NCBI GenBank assembly: GCA_947589065.1 | Contig: CANPZM010000015.1 | Location: forward strand, 1-35,515 | Length of the DNA stretch: 35,515 nt | Direction of reading: 5' to 3' | DNA from: an uncultured Clostridia bacterium | GTDB taxonomy: Bacteria > Bacillota > Clostridia > TANB77 > CAG-508 | Shown: positions 27,538 through 35,291 of the stretch, in pieces | Layout of the letters: each line of letters begins with the position of its first letter | Position numbering within the stretch: position 1 is the first letter of the stretch | Made by a program: the position numbers and the translations under genes | Notes under the pieces: model-generated | What the model was told of the DNA's origin: nothing | Database searches by the model: none | The model's input: the letters and a program-made list of their open reading frames with translations, nothing else

Positions 27538-27584
27538 ATAAAAGCTTATTCATATTAAATAAATTGAAATTATGGAGATTATAG

Positions 27585-27842
27585 ATGAAAAAATGGAAAA
27601 TAGTTAAATTTGTTACTTTAATAGTAGTAATAATATTCATCATTTATTTAGTTTTTGATGCTATAGCATGTATGAATATGAATTACCCTCATTCTATGCT
27701 TGGAATAGATGCTAACACCTGGTTAGACCAGTTTGTTGTAGATTTAGCAGTCATTTTTGCCACATTTGGAATACCATTAATTATAGATACTGTTTTATTT
27801 ATTATAGCAATGAGAAAAATTAAAAAGTTTAAAAATAATTAA
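27585..27842 (+). CDS. Small two-helix membrane protein
   Basis: An 85-residue protein with membrane helixes at about 8-28 and 51-75 and a basic C-terminus (RKIKKFKNN). The segment between (MNMNYPHSMLGIDANTWLDQ) should face outside. No family recognised. ATGGAG lies about eight bases before the ATG. It starts 47 bases after the YjbR-EVE gene and may be cotranscribed with it. Confidence 0.65.
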   Translation: MKKWKIVKFVTLIVVIIFIIYLVFDAIACMNMNYPHSMLGIDANTWLDQFVVDLAVIFATFGIPLIIDTVLFIIAMRKIKKFKNN

Positions 27843-27882
27843 TGGAAAAATTACGCATGTATTAGTTTTTCTAGGGTATTTG

Positions 27883-27912
27883 TTGACAATTCTTGCTAAA
27901 TTGATTTATAAT
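27883..27912 (+). promoter_or_regulatory. Consensus promoter at the head of element copy C
   Basis: Perfect TTGACA (27883-27888), 18-base spacer, perfect TATAAT (27907-27912). Transcription would begin near 27919, just inside the element and a few bases before its GCGGAC arm. Confidence 0.75.
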
Positions 27913-27913
27913 A

Positions 27914-28058
27914 GAACAAAAGCGGACATTATTAACATTTTCGCTATTTATAACATTTTAAAGTCCGCGTCTTTGTTTGCCCGCGAAAAATTGTATAACA
28001 ATTTTTCTGTGTGAATACTTTATATTATAGAAAATTCAGAAAACTTTCCTATAATATA
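27914..28058 (+). repeat. Dispersed structured element, copy C (fullest copy)
   Basis: Starts GAACAAAAGCGGAC. The outer stem GCGGAC (27922-27927)/GTCCGC (27963-27968) is extended by ACAAA/TTTGT and closes a 35-base loop containing two TAACATTTT repeats. Next comes hairpin AAAAATTGT/ACAATTTTT (27986-28006), then an imperfect palindrome with arms TATATTATAG and CTATAATATA (28021-28058). Copies A and B match it. Confidence 0.85.
27919..28006 (+). ncRNA. Putative small RNA, about 88 nt
   Basis: A consensus promoter places the start at about 27919, and the hairpin at 27986-28006, whose right arm ends in five Ts, can act as terminator. The RNA would be an outer GCGGAC/GTCCGC stem with a large A/U loop plus the 3' hairpin. 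It has no ORF with a ribosome site. Substitutions in the other copies keep the stem only in RNA of this strand. It matches no RNA family I know. Confidence 0.5.
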
Positions 28059-28124
28059 ACAAAATTCGTCAATATTTTATAAAAATAGAGACAAATAAAA
28101 TAAAATAAAAAGGAACACAAGTAA

Positions 28125-28172
28125 ATGAAAATGGCTGAAATACAGATGGCTGTATATATATATATATATTAA
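28125..28172 (+). CDS. 15-residue micro-ORF over a TA repeat, doubtful
   Basis: The ORF MKMAEIQMAVYIYIY has AAGGAAC about eight bases before its ATG, and its end is an (AT)n microsatellite (28152-28169). A strong terminator follows at 28206. It may be a leader peptide of the acyltransferase transcript or a chance ORF. Confidence 0.25.
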   Translation: MKMAEIQMAVYIYIY

Positions 28173-28205
28173 TCGACATATTAAAAAAGAATAGTATTTT
28201 ATCGA

Positions 28206-28244
28206 AACCTACCTATCTTATTAAAAGATAGGCTAGGTTTTTTT
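28206..28244 (+). terminator. Terminator upstream of the acyltransferase gene
   Basis: AACCTA-CTATCTT (28206-28219) pairs with AAGATAG-TAGGTT (28225-28239), followed by Ts to 28244. No proper gene ends here, so it ends a short leader or small RNA begun within 28060-28200. Confidence 0.8.
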
Positions 28245-28293
28245 GTCTTTAATTTCCAAAAAATACATGTAAAAAGGATAGTGATAATAATAA

Positions 28294-29340
28294 ATGAAAA
28301 ACAAAGTAAGAGCATATTCAATATTAAGAATTCTATTAGTATTATTAGTAGTTATTGCACATTGTCAATATTTACGATCAACGACACCATTAGGAGGCGT
28401 AAATTACGCTATATCTAAAAAAATTATTGCAGTTCAGCCAATAGTCATTATTATAGGTTGGATACAGACATTTATAATGCCACTATTTTTTATGTTATCT
28501 GGTGCAGTATACCACTTATCAGAAAAAAATAGTATTGATGAATTAGCTAGTAAAAAATTTAAAAGATTAATAATACCTTATTTTTTATATGGATTATTAT
28601 TTATGCTACCAATTAAAAGAATAGCAAGTTTTTATACACATAGTGATTTCAGCGAAGTTATTAAAAATTTCCTAGGTGATGTAGGAGAGTCAGGACATTT
28701 ATGGTTTTTGCCAGCACTTTTTTGGATAAGTATAGTCTTTTTTATAATTTTAAAAATATTTAAAAATAAAAGCATTTTTGCTATTTTAATTACTTCATTT
28801 TTAGTTCAAATTTATCATGCAAAATACATACCAATAAACATATTTGGCTTTCAAGCAGGTATGAATTATATTTTTTGGTACGCACTAGGTTACTGTTTTG
28901 ATATATTTAGGCAAAGAAGTAACTTTTTCAATAGTAAAAAAAATATAATAGTATTGTTTTTGATTAGCCTTATTGTTGTGTTAATAAATAACAAGTATAA
29001 GATGTTAGATAAATATTTTACAGTTATTTTTAATGCAAGTATGTTTTATTCTTTAGTAAGCATAATTCTATTTACTAAAATAGGAAATACGAAAATGTGG
29101 GATTTTATGGAAAAATATAGTATGAATATTTATTTATATCATGATCCATTAAATTATGTTATTCTAATGCTTGCTCTTAAATATAATATATGTTCTTCAC
29201 TTATTGGAAAAATATTATATGTATTAGCAAGAACTATTGGAGTTGTCATAATTTCCATAATTTTAGCAAAAATAGTAAATAAAATTAAAACATTCGCAAT
29301 GGAAAGAAATATGCCTACAAGAGAAACAGCAAATTCTTAA
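28294..29340 (+). CDS. Acyltransferase family 3 membrane protein
   Basis: A 348-residue polytopic protein of the acyltransferase-3 (OafA/NolL) family, which transfers acyl groups to surface sugars or lipids. The N-terminus has the family's first helix (RAYSILRILLVLLVVIAHCQYLR) with the conserved R and catalytic-type His (about 9-28). About ten helixes follow; GHLWFLPALFWISIVFFI and FWYALGYCFDIF are typical, and YSMNIYLYHDPLNYVI is the usual late motif. The substrate cannot be deduced. AAGGATAG is about 14 bases before the ATG, longer than usual. The next genes are acyl-CoA enzymes, which could supply its acyl donor. Confidence 0.88.
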   Translation: MKNKVRAYSILRILLVLLVVIAHCQYLRSTTPLGGVNYAISKKIIAVQPIVIIIGWIQTFIMPLFFMLSGAVYHLSEKNSIDELASKKFKRLIIPYFLYGLLFMLPIKRIASFYTHSDFSEVIKNFLGDVGESGHLWFLPALFWISIVFFIILKIFKNKSIFAILITSFLVQIYHAKYIPINIFGFQAGMNYIFWYALGYCFDIFRQRSNFFNSKKNIIVLFLISLIVVLINNKYKMLDKYFTVIFNASMFYSLVSIILFTKIGNTKMWDFMEKYSMNIYLYHDPLNYVILMLALKYNICSSLIGKILYVLARTIGVVIISIILAKIVNKIKTFAMERNMPTRETANS

Positions 29341-29369
29341 AATAAAATATAATAATAAGTGAGGAAACT

Positions 29370-30665
29370 ATGATAAAAACAGTTACAATATTAGGTGCAA
29401 ATGGTACAATGGGCAGAAATATATCAGCAATTTTTGCTTCATTCGGACAAGCTAAAGTATTTTTAGCTTGTAGAACAAAAGAAAAAGCAGAAAAAGCTGT
29501 AGAAAATGCATATAATTCAATTAGATCAGAATCAATTTTATGCAATTTAATTCCTATAACATATGACGAAATTGAATACGCAATTAAGGAATCTGATTTA
29601 ATCCTTGAAGTATTAATGGAAGACTTAGAAATTAAAAAAAATATGTACAAAAAAATAATTCCATATATAAAAGATAATGCAATTATTGCGAGTGGAACTT
29701 CTGGATTAAGTATAAAAGAACTATCTAAAGAATTTAAAGATAAGGCACAAAACTTTTTCGGAATACATATGTTTAATCCACCATATAATTTAACTTTATG
29801 CGAGTTGATTATACATGATTCTAAACAAGAAAATTTAGCACAACAACTTGCAGACTATTTATCAAATAACTTAAAAAGAACAGTTATAAAAGTAAAAGAT
29901 AAACCAGCATTTTTAAGTAATAGAATCGGATTCTTTTTTATTAACGAATCTTTGAAACTAGCAAACGAAAATATTGATGAAGGTGGAATTGATTATATAG
30001 ATGCAATTCTTGGTTGTTTCACCGGAAGAAATATGCCTCCGCTAACAACGGCTGATTTTGTAGGTCTAGACATTTCTAAGGCAATTATTGATTATGTATA
30101 TGAAAACACAAATGATATATTTAGAAATTCCTTTGAAATGCCTAGCTATGTTAACAAATTAATTGAAAATGGCAAAATAGGAAAAAAAGCTAATATGGGA
30201 TTATTTTATCAAAACGATGATACAAAATTAAATTATGTATATGACATAAAAATGGATACATACAGACCAAAAAATAACTATGAATTTTATTTTTCAAATG
30301 AAATGATAAAAAATATAAAAATTGGAAAATATGAAGAAGCAATTCAGACACTAATAGAAGATGAAAGTCACGAAGCAATTATATGTAAAACAATGATACT
30401 AAAATATATAATTTATTCACTATATATAACAGATGATATAGCTTATGACATAAATGCATGTGATGATGCAATGGTTACAGGTTTTTCATGGTTGCCACCA
30501 ATTGCTTGGATTAATATTTTAGGTGAAAAAAATAAAATAGTAGAATTATCAGAAAAATATTTAGATAAAAAATGGGTAGAAATTATAAAAAATAAAAAGT
30601 TCTTCGAAAAAATTCCAGCAAAGTCTAAATATGATTATAGACATTTTCTAAAAGCAAAATACTAA
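29370..30665 (+). CDS. 3-hydroxyacyl-CoA dehydrogenase, with C-terminal extension
   Basis: NAD-dependent oxidation of 3-hydroxyacyl-CoA, or the reverse reduction. The Rossmann motif GANGTMGRNISAIFASFG lies at about 9-26 (usual form GxGxMG), followed by SGTSGLSI and FGIHMFNPP, which carries the catalytic His, CELI for the partner Glu, and LSNRIGFFFINE for the conserved Asn. At 431 residues it exceeds the 282 or so of the butyrate-type enzyme. The last 130 residues after GKKANMGLFYQ are an extra domain I cannot name, possibly a degenerate repeat of the C-terminal domain. GTGAGGAAAC precedes the ATG, 30 bases after the acyltransferase; the thiolase follows closely. Confidence 0.88.
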   Translation: MIKTVTILGANGTMGRNISAIFASFGQAKVFLACRTKEKAEKAVENAYNSIRSESILCNLIPITYDEIEYAIKESDLILEVLMEDLEIKKNMYKKIIPYIKDNAIIASGTSGLSIKELSKEFKDKAQNFFGIHMFNPPYNLTLCELIIHDSKQENLAQQLADYLSNNLKRTVIKVKDKPAFLSNRIGFFFINESLKLANENIDEGGIDYIDAILGCFTGRNMPPLTTADFVGLDISKAIIDYVYENTNDIFRNSFEMPSYVNKLIENGKIGKKANMGLFYQNDDTKLNYVYDIKMDTYRPKNNYEFYFSNEMIKNIKIGKYEEAIQTLIEDESHEAIICKTMILKYIIYSLYITDDIAYDINACDDAMVTGFSWLPPIAWINILGEKNKIVELSEKYLDKKWVEIIKNKKFFEKIPAKSKYDYRHFLKAKY

Positions 30666-30695
30666 AAATGGAAAAAGAGAAAGGAATAATAAAAA

Positions 30696-31988
30696 ATGGT
30701 TTCAGAAAATAAATCAGATTGCATAGAAAATTTCTCAAAGAAAAATGTATATATTTTAGGTGGTGCTCAAACAGATTTTCAAAGGAATTGGAATAAAGAA
30801 GGAAAAAATGTCATAGCCCTTCTAAGAGAAAATATCTTTGATGCACTAAAAAATACTGGAATATCTAAAAATGAAATTAAAAAATTAAATGAAGAAAATC
30901 GTGTTGCAATTTTTGTTGGAAATTTTATTTCAGAAAATTATATAAATCAAGGGCATTTAGGTGCTTTACTTACGGAAGTAGATCCATTATTTTACGGATT
31001 ACCTTCTGCAAGATATGAAGCAGCATGTGCATCAGGTTCAGTTGCAATAGATGCAGCTTCTAGCAAAATAAAAGATGGAACATATGATCTTGCTATTGTA
31101 ATTGGATTTGAAATTATGAAAACAGTAAGTTCTAAAGAAGGTGGAAATTTTTTAGGTAAAGCTGCATACTACGAAGAAGAAGCTAAAAACATTGAATTAC
31201 CTTTTCCAAAACTATTTGCTAAATTAGCTGATGAAATTATAATAAAATACAAACTAGATGAAAAAAGATTTTTAAATAATTTATCAAAAATTTCTTATAT
31301 TAATTATTCTAATGCTAAAAGAAATAATTTAGCTCAAACAAGAAATTGGTATATTGATGAAAAGCAAACAATGAATAGAGGAACAAAGACTAATCCTATT
31401 ATAGGTGGAAAATTATCATTAACAGATTGCTCACAAATAACCGATGGAGCAGCAACTATTATTCTATGTTCTAATAAATATAAAAAAGAAAAAAATTCAA
31501 ACACAAATGTAATAATAAAAGGTTTTGGGCATCGTGTTGCTCCAATGTTATTTGATAAAAAAATGCAAGAATCAGAAAACAGTCAGTTTATTTTACCTTG
31601 GACAAGACGTGCATGTGAAGAAGCTTATAATAGAGCAAATTTAACAGTAAATGATATAAATGTTTTTGAAACTCATGATTGTTTTACATCTAGTGAGTAT
31701 GCTGCCATATCTTGCTTCGGAATAACAGAACCAGGAAAAGAATATGAAGCCATTGAAAACAATATTATAGATTTCAATGGTAGCAAACCGATAAACCCAA
31801 GTGGAGGACTAATAGGGTGTGGTCATCCTGTTGGAGCTTCAGGAGTAAGAATGATGTTAGACTTATATAAACAAGTAACAAATACTGCAGGAGATTATCA
31901 AATAAAAAATGCAAAAAACGCAATGATGCTAAACATTGGTGGTTCTGCCACTACAAATTTTGCTTATATTGTTGGTCAGGAAGATTAG
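30696..31988 (+). CDS. SCP2-type thiolase (acetyl-CoA acyltransferase-like)
   Basis: A 430-residue thiolase. The nucleophile Cys is in [25 protein letters not shown] and the C-terminal [16 protein letters not shown] provide the His and second Cys. The HDCF motif in place of NEAFA places it in the SCP-x/SCP2 thiolase branch, not the common AtoB-type acetoacetyl-CoA thiolase. It could cleave or form 3-ketoacyl-CoA with the preceding dehydrogenase. No hydratase or acyl-CoA dehydrogenase is present, so the pair is not a full beta-oxidation or butyrate set. AGAAAGGAA precedes the ATG, 30 bases after the dehydrogenase. Confidence 0.9.
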   Translation: MVSENKSDCIENFSKKNVYILGGAQTDFQRNWNKEGKNVIALLRENIFDALKNTGISKNEIKKLNEENRVAIFVGNFISENYINQGHLGALLTEVDPLFYGLPSARYEAACASGSVAIDAASSKIKDGTYDLAIVIGFEIMKTVSSKEGGNFLGKAAYYEEEAKNIELPFPKLFAKLADEIIIKYKLDEKRFLNNLSKISYINYSNAKRNNLAQTRNWYIDEKQTMNRGTKTNPIIGGKLSLTDCSQITDGAATIILCSNKYKKEKNSNTNVIIKGFGHRVAPMLFDKKMQESENSQFILPWTRRACEEAYNRANLTVNDINVFETHDCFTSSEYAAISCFGITEPGKEYEAIENNIIDFNGSKPINPSGGLIGCGHPVGASGVRMMLDLYKQVTNTAGDYQIKNAKNAMMLNIGGSATTNFAYIVGQED

Positions 31989-32054
31989 AATTTAATATAT
32001 AATAAAATATTTAGTAATTCATAAAACAAAAAATTATTTGTATAAAAAATTTAT

Positions 32055-32102
32055 AACGAACCTAATAATTATATTTATAATAACGGGTTCATTATTTTTT
32101 TT
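32055..32102 (+). terminator. Terminator after the thiolase gene
   Basis: GAACCT (32058-32063) pairs with GGGTTC (32085-32090) with a final U-G pair, followed by a long T-run (32095-32102). The loop is long and A/T-rich. Confidence 0.6.
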
Positions 32103-32103
32103 A

Positions 32104-32132
32104 TTGATGTATGTCACAAAATGTGATACAAT
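32104..32132 (+). promoter_or_regulatory. Promoter with an operator-like palindrome
   Basis: TTGATG (32104-32109), 17 bases, TACAAT (32127-32132). The spacer contains TCACA (32114-32118) and TGTGA (32122-32126), a 5-3-5 inverted repeat well placed for a repressor. It would drive the hexapeptide acyltransferase with a leader of about 210 bases. Confidence 0.5.
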
Positions 32133-32154
32133 AAAGTCAAATTTTATATAATAA

Positions 32155-32274
32155 GCTTTATTAAGAATAATATCAAATAATGAAATATTAAAAGAGGTAT
32201 ATGACCCTAGTATTGCTAAAAAATGTCAAGAAATTATATATAATTTTATAAAGGAAATTGATTTATATGATTAA
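32155..32274 (+). pseudogene. Possible gene remnant, 39 codons, no start codon
   Basis: An open frame with protein-like content ending in EVYDPSIAKKCQEIIYNF and IKEIDLYD, but no ATG, GTG or TTG and two stops just upstream. It reads like the C-terminus of a small regulatory protein. The family is not recognised. It may equally be non-coding leader. Confidence 0.25.
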
Positions 32275-32317
32275 GAACTGTTGTAATCAGAAGAATACGT
32301 GTAGTTATTCCTGCTAA
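32267..32317 (+). CDS. 16-residue Cys-rich micro-ORF, doubtful
   Basis: The ORF MIKNCCNQKNTCSYSC has four Cys in 16 residues and stops 35 bases before the ATG of a serine-acetyltransferase-like gene. AAGG is about 13 bases upstream, a poor spacing. It could be a Cys-sensing leader peptide if the downstream gene were a true cysE, but no terminator or alternative hairpin is visible between them. Confidence 0.2.
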   Translation: MIKNCCNQKNTCSYSC

Positions 32318-32351
32318 AATAAAAAAATAGTAAGTCTCAGGAGATATAACA

Positions 32352-32885
32352 ATGATAAATGATTATATAAAAAGTGATTTAAATAGATATTATGGAAAAT
32401 ATGATTTCCTCACGTTTATAAAAGCAATAATTTTTAATTCAACATTCAGATTTCAATATGTATTCAGATTATGCCAAACAAAAGGAATTACAAAAATAAT
32501 AGGATATTTTTTTTGGGCACTAAACAGAACGAAGAAAAAGATACAATTACCAAAAAAACAAAAGTTCGGTTATGGATTGTACATAGGGCACGGAGGGCCA
32601 ATTGTAGTCAATCCGACTACAGAAATAGGAAATAATTGTAATTTATCTCAATTTACAACAATTGGTTCAAATAATAATCACGCTGCCAAAATCGGCAATA
32701 ATACATATATTGGTCCAAATGTCTGTATTATTGAAGATGTTAAAATTGGAAATAATGTTACCATTGGAGCAGGAAGTATTGTAACTAAAGACATACCAGA
32801 TAATGCAACTGCTGTTGGTAATTATGCAAAAGTAATCAATTTTAATAATCCTGGTAGATTTATACAAAATAGATGGAAATGCTAA
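32352..32885 (+). CDS. Hexapeptide-repeat acyltransferase, serine acetyltransferase-like
   Basis: A 177-residue left-handed beta-helix acyltransferase. After a helical N-terminus (DYIKSDLNRYYGKYDFLTF) come hexapeptide repeats: LYIGHGGPIVVNPTTEIGNN, then QFTTIGSNNNHAAKIGNN, TYIGPNVCIIEDVKIGNN and VTIGAGSIVTKDIPDNATAVGNYAKVI, the usual CysE/WbbJ closing block. The shortness, N-terminus and altered His loop favour a surface-polysaccharide O-acetyltransferase over a CysE of cysteine synthesis, but both bear the same database name. CAGGAGAT precedes the ATG. The nearby acyltransferase-3 and GT-C-like protein support a surface-glycan setting. Confidence 0.85.
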   Translation: MINDYIKSDLNRYYGKYDFLTFIKAIIFNSTFRFQYVFRLCQTKGITKIIGYFFWALNRTKKKIQLPKKQKFGYGLYIGHGGPIVVNPTTEIGNNCNLSQFTTIGSNNNHAAKIGNNTYIGPNVCIIEDVKIGNNVTIGAGSIVTKDIPDNATAVGNYAKVINFNNPGRFIQNRWKC

Positions 32886-32976
32886 TATATTTTGTTAGAC
32901 AATCTTCTTTAATTACTCTGAATTTCGATTTGACGAAGCCAACTAACAAATTCATTACTAGCAAAACCGTAGAAAA

Positions 32977-33005
32977 TTGACAAAACAAATTTTAAATAGT
33001 ATAAA
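32977..33005 (+). promoter_or_regulatory. Promoter for the 33040 gene
   Basis: Perfect TTGACA (32977-32982), 17-base spacer, TATAAA (33000-33005). Confidence 0.75.
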
Positions 33006-33039
33006 TATTTTATAAATAAAAAGAATGGAGAATATAAAT

Positions 33040-33609
33040 ATGAATAAGAAAAAAGTTATTATAATTTCTATAATTATATTAGTACTTATTATTGTTGCAG
33101 GTTTTGCATTTATCGTTCTTAAAAAAGAAAATAATCAAAAAGAACTTGATGAATTAGCAGAAAAATATGGTTCAGTAGAAAGAGAAACTGTAAATAATAT
33201 AATTGAAAAATTTAATACTGAAATAAAAAATGGAGAAATAAAAGATACAGCAAGAGATGTTTCTACAGATTCAGAAGAAGGTTTATATTGGTATGTTATA
33301 ACTGAAAATATTTCTTGTTATGTTCGACCAGTCGAATTTACAGGGAGCTATGAAAATGATAATGCTGAACTAATTTCACTATATTTTGATAAAGAAGGTT
33401 TTAAAGAAGAAACAGCTATATATTATTGGAAAAAATTAATTAAAGCTAACAATACCGAGTTAACAGATGAAGAAATAAATACTTTTATTGAAAATGCTAA
33501 GAAAGAAAAAAATAGTGACGAAATGACTGCAAATGGTAAAGGTCTTTACGCTTCTATTGTTGAAATAGATAATCATTATGAATATCAAGTAAAAAGACTT
33601 TATAACTAA
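33040..33609 (+). CDS. Membrane-anchored protein of unknown function
   Basis: A 189-residue protein. An N-terminal helix (about 5-25) is followed by a Lys/Glu-rich stretch and an external domain containing YWYVITENISCYVRPVEF and ELISLYFDKEG. No family recognised. I chose the ATG at 33040 (MNKKKVIIIS), because GGAG at 33027-33030 is its ribosome site; the ATG at 33025 overlaps that site. It has its own TTGACA/TATAAA promoter and terminator, so it is monocistronic. Confidence 0.75.
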   Translation: MNKKKVIIISIIILVLIIVAGFAFIVLKKENNQKELDELAEKYGSVERETVNNIIEKFNTEIKNGEIKDTARDVSTDSEEGLYWYVITENISCYVRPVEFTGSYENDNAELISLYFDKEGFKEETAIYYWKKLIKANNTELTDEEINTFIENAKKEKNSDEMTANGKGLYASIVEIDNHYEYQVKRLYN

Positions 33610-33633
33610 TTTAATCAAAAAATAATTATAAAG

Positions 33634-33665
33634 ACAGATAATGAATTTAATTTATCTGTTTTTTA
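33634..33665 (+). terminator. Terminator after the 33040 gene
   Basis: ACAGATAA (33634-33641) pairs with TTATCTGT (33652-33659), followed by a T-run to 33665. Confidence 0.8.
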
Positions 33666-33691
33666 TTATAATTTATAAAGAAAAAATTAAT

Positions 33692-33720
33692 TTGACAAGG
33701 CTAAATAATAACTATAAAAT
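33692..33720 (+). promoter_or_regulatory. Promoter for the GT-C-like membrane protein
   Basis: Perfect TTGACA (33692-33697), 17 bases, TAAAAT (33715-33720). The start near 33727 favours the second ATG (33756) of the next gene. Confidence 0.6.
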
Positions 33721-33755
33721 AAAATTAAAATTTTATGAAAGAAAGATATATTATT

Positions 33756-35234
33756 ATGAATACCAAAAAAGACGAAATAATTAAATATATAAGAGAAAGA
33801 TACATATATTTTTTGGCATATTTATATTTGTTCTCTTCTGTTGCAATATTTTTATTAGGTAATGTAAAATTCATAATTAGCATACCAATAGTTTGTGCAT
33901 TATTTATAGCTTTAGTTAAAGCTATAAATAATGCACCTATAATGAAAGTAAAATTATTTGCTAATAAAAAGAAATTTTTTATTATTTTTATAGTTATAAT
34001 ATTTTGGGTATTTTTTGGTGGAATAGGTGGATTTATATGGCAAAATCCATGGGACCATAAATTTAGAAATGCGGTTTTCATGGATTTAGTAAATAAAAGC
34101 TGGCCAGTAGTTCAAAATGGAAAAGCATTATGTTATTATTTTGGATTCTATTTACCTTCAGCCATTATAGGTAAAATTTTAGGATTACAAGTTGGATATT
34201 TATTTCAATGTATATGGGCAATATTAGGAATATCAATAGCATTTGGAATGTTATGTGAATATTTAAACAATGTAAAAATAAAAAATATATTTATTTTTAT
34301 CTTTTATAGTGGATTAGATATATTCTTATACTTAATATTTCAAAAACTATCACTAGGGCAATTAGCAAGCAGAATATATCAAGGTACACATATTGAACTA
34401 GCAACATGGTATTTTAATTCTTCATCCAACACAACATTAATATTTTGGTTATACAATCAAATAATACCATTTTGGGTTGGTATGATGCTACTATTACAAC
34501 AAAAAAATAGTAAATCTGTTGTTTGGATTTATTCACTAATGTTGCTATATTCACCATTTCCATTAGTAGCTTTAGCACCTATAATTGTATATTTGATTTT
34601 TAGAAATAACCAAGAAAATAAAATTGAAGAAAAGAATATAATAAAAAATATTTTCACAAAAATCAAATACGCATGTACATTTGAAAATATTATTTCAATA
34701 TTTATTATATTGCTTGTAGGATTGTTTTTTAAAAGTAATATTGCAGCAGGAAAAATTAGCTTATTAAAAATAAGCAAAGATACAATATGGAAATATTTAT
34801 GTTATATTTTCTTTGAATATTTGATATATTTAATCTTTATATATAAAGAAAATAGAAAAGACCCTATTTTAAATATATTAATAGTTACAACTTTCTTATT
34901 ACCTTTTATAAAATTAGGAAATGGTTATGACTTTGCATGGAGAACATGTATACCTTTAGCATTTTATATTATGGTATTAATAATGAAAAAATTAGAAAAT
35001 AGCAATACAAACAAAATAATTAAAATATGTATTGTAATAATTCTATGCTTAGGAGCAATTACACCAATGTCAGAAATGATAAGAACTTCTAGAAATGAAA
35101 TAAAAGCAATAAGAGGGAAAACACCAACAAGAAGTGAAAAATTACAATCAGTATTTATAAAACAAGAAAATGAATGTTATGATAATTTTGTTGCAAACAC
35201 TGAATCTATATTTTATAGATACTTTTCAAAATAA
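33756..35234 (+). CDS. Polytopic membrane protein, probable GT-C-fold glycosyltransferase
   Basis: About 492 residues with around ten to eleven membrane helixes. After the first helixes comes an external loop with WQNPWDHKFRNAVFMDLVNKSWPV, then YYFGFYLPSAIIGKILG. An acidic/aromatic first loop followed by such a helix is the plan of GT-C glycosyltransferases that use lipid-linked sugars, but I cannot name the family. Late parts (GNGYDFAWRTCIPLAFYIMVLIMKK) are also membrane-bound. An in-frame ATG at 33735 exists; it would leave a leader of only about eight bases, whereas 33756 has GAAAGA upstream. It may act with the surface acyltransferases upstream. Confidence 0.7.
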   Translation: MNTKKDEIIKYIRERYIYFLAYLYLFSSVAIFLLGNVKFIISIPIVCALFIALVKAINNAPIMKVKLFANKKKFFIIFIVIIFWVFFGGIGGFIWQNPWDHKFRNAVFMDLVNKSWPVVQNGKALCYYFGFYLPSAIIGKILGLQVGYLFQCIWAILGISIAFGMLCEYLNNVKIKNIFIFIFYSGLDIFLYLIFQKLSLGQLASRIYQGTHIELATWYFNSSSNTTLIFWLYNQIIPFWVGMMLLLQQKNSKSVVWIYSLMLLYSPFPLVALAPIIVYLIFRNNQENKIEEKNIIKNIFTKIKYACTFENIISIFIILLVGLFFKSNIAAGKISLLKISKDTIWKYLCYIFFEYLIYLIFIYKENRKDPILNILIVTTFLLPFIKLGNGYDFAWRTCIPLAFYIMVLIMKKLENSNTNKIIKICIVIILCLGAITPMSEMIRTSRNEIKAIRGKTPTRSEKLQSVFIKQENECYDNFVANTESIFYRYFSK

Positions 35235-35291
35235 AATAATCTAATCAATATAATAAATGAATTATAAAAAAATATAAGGAGATGTAATTAC

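Noticed and set aside
32891-32950. Integron attC site from the GTTAG/CTAAC arms
   Set aside because: The arms are in the wrong order for attC (CTAAC should come first), and no integrase or cassette pattern is present.
33025-33039. ATG at 33025 as start of the anchored protein
   Set aside because: It overlaps the GGAG that serves the ATG at 33040; starting at 33040 gives a normal basic-plus-helix N-terminus.
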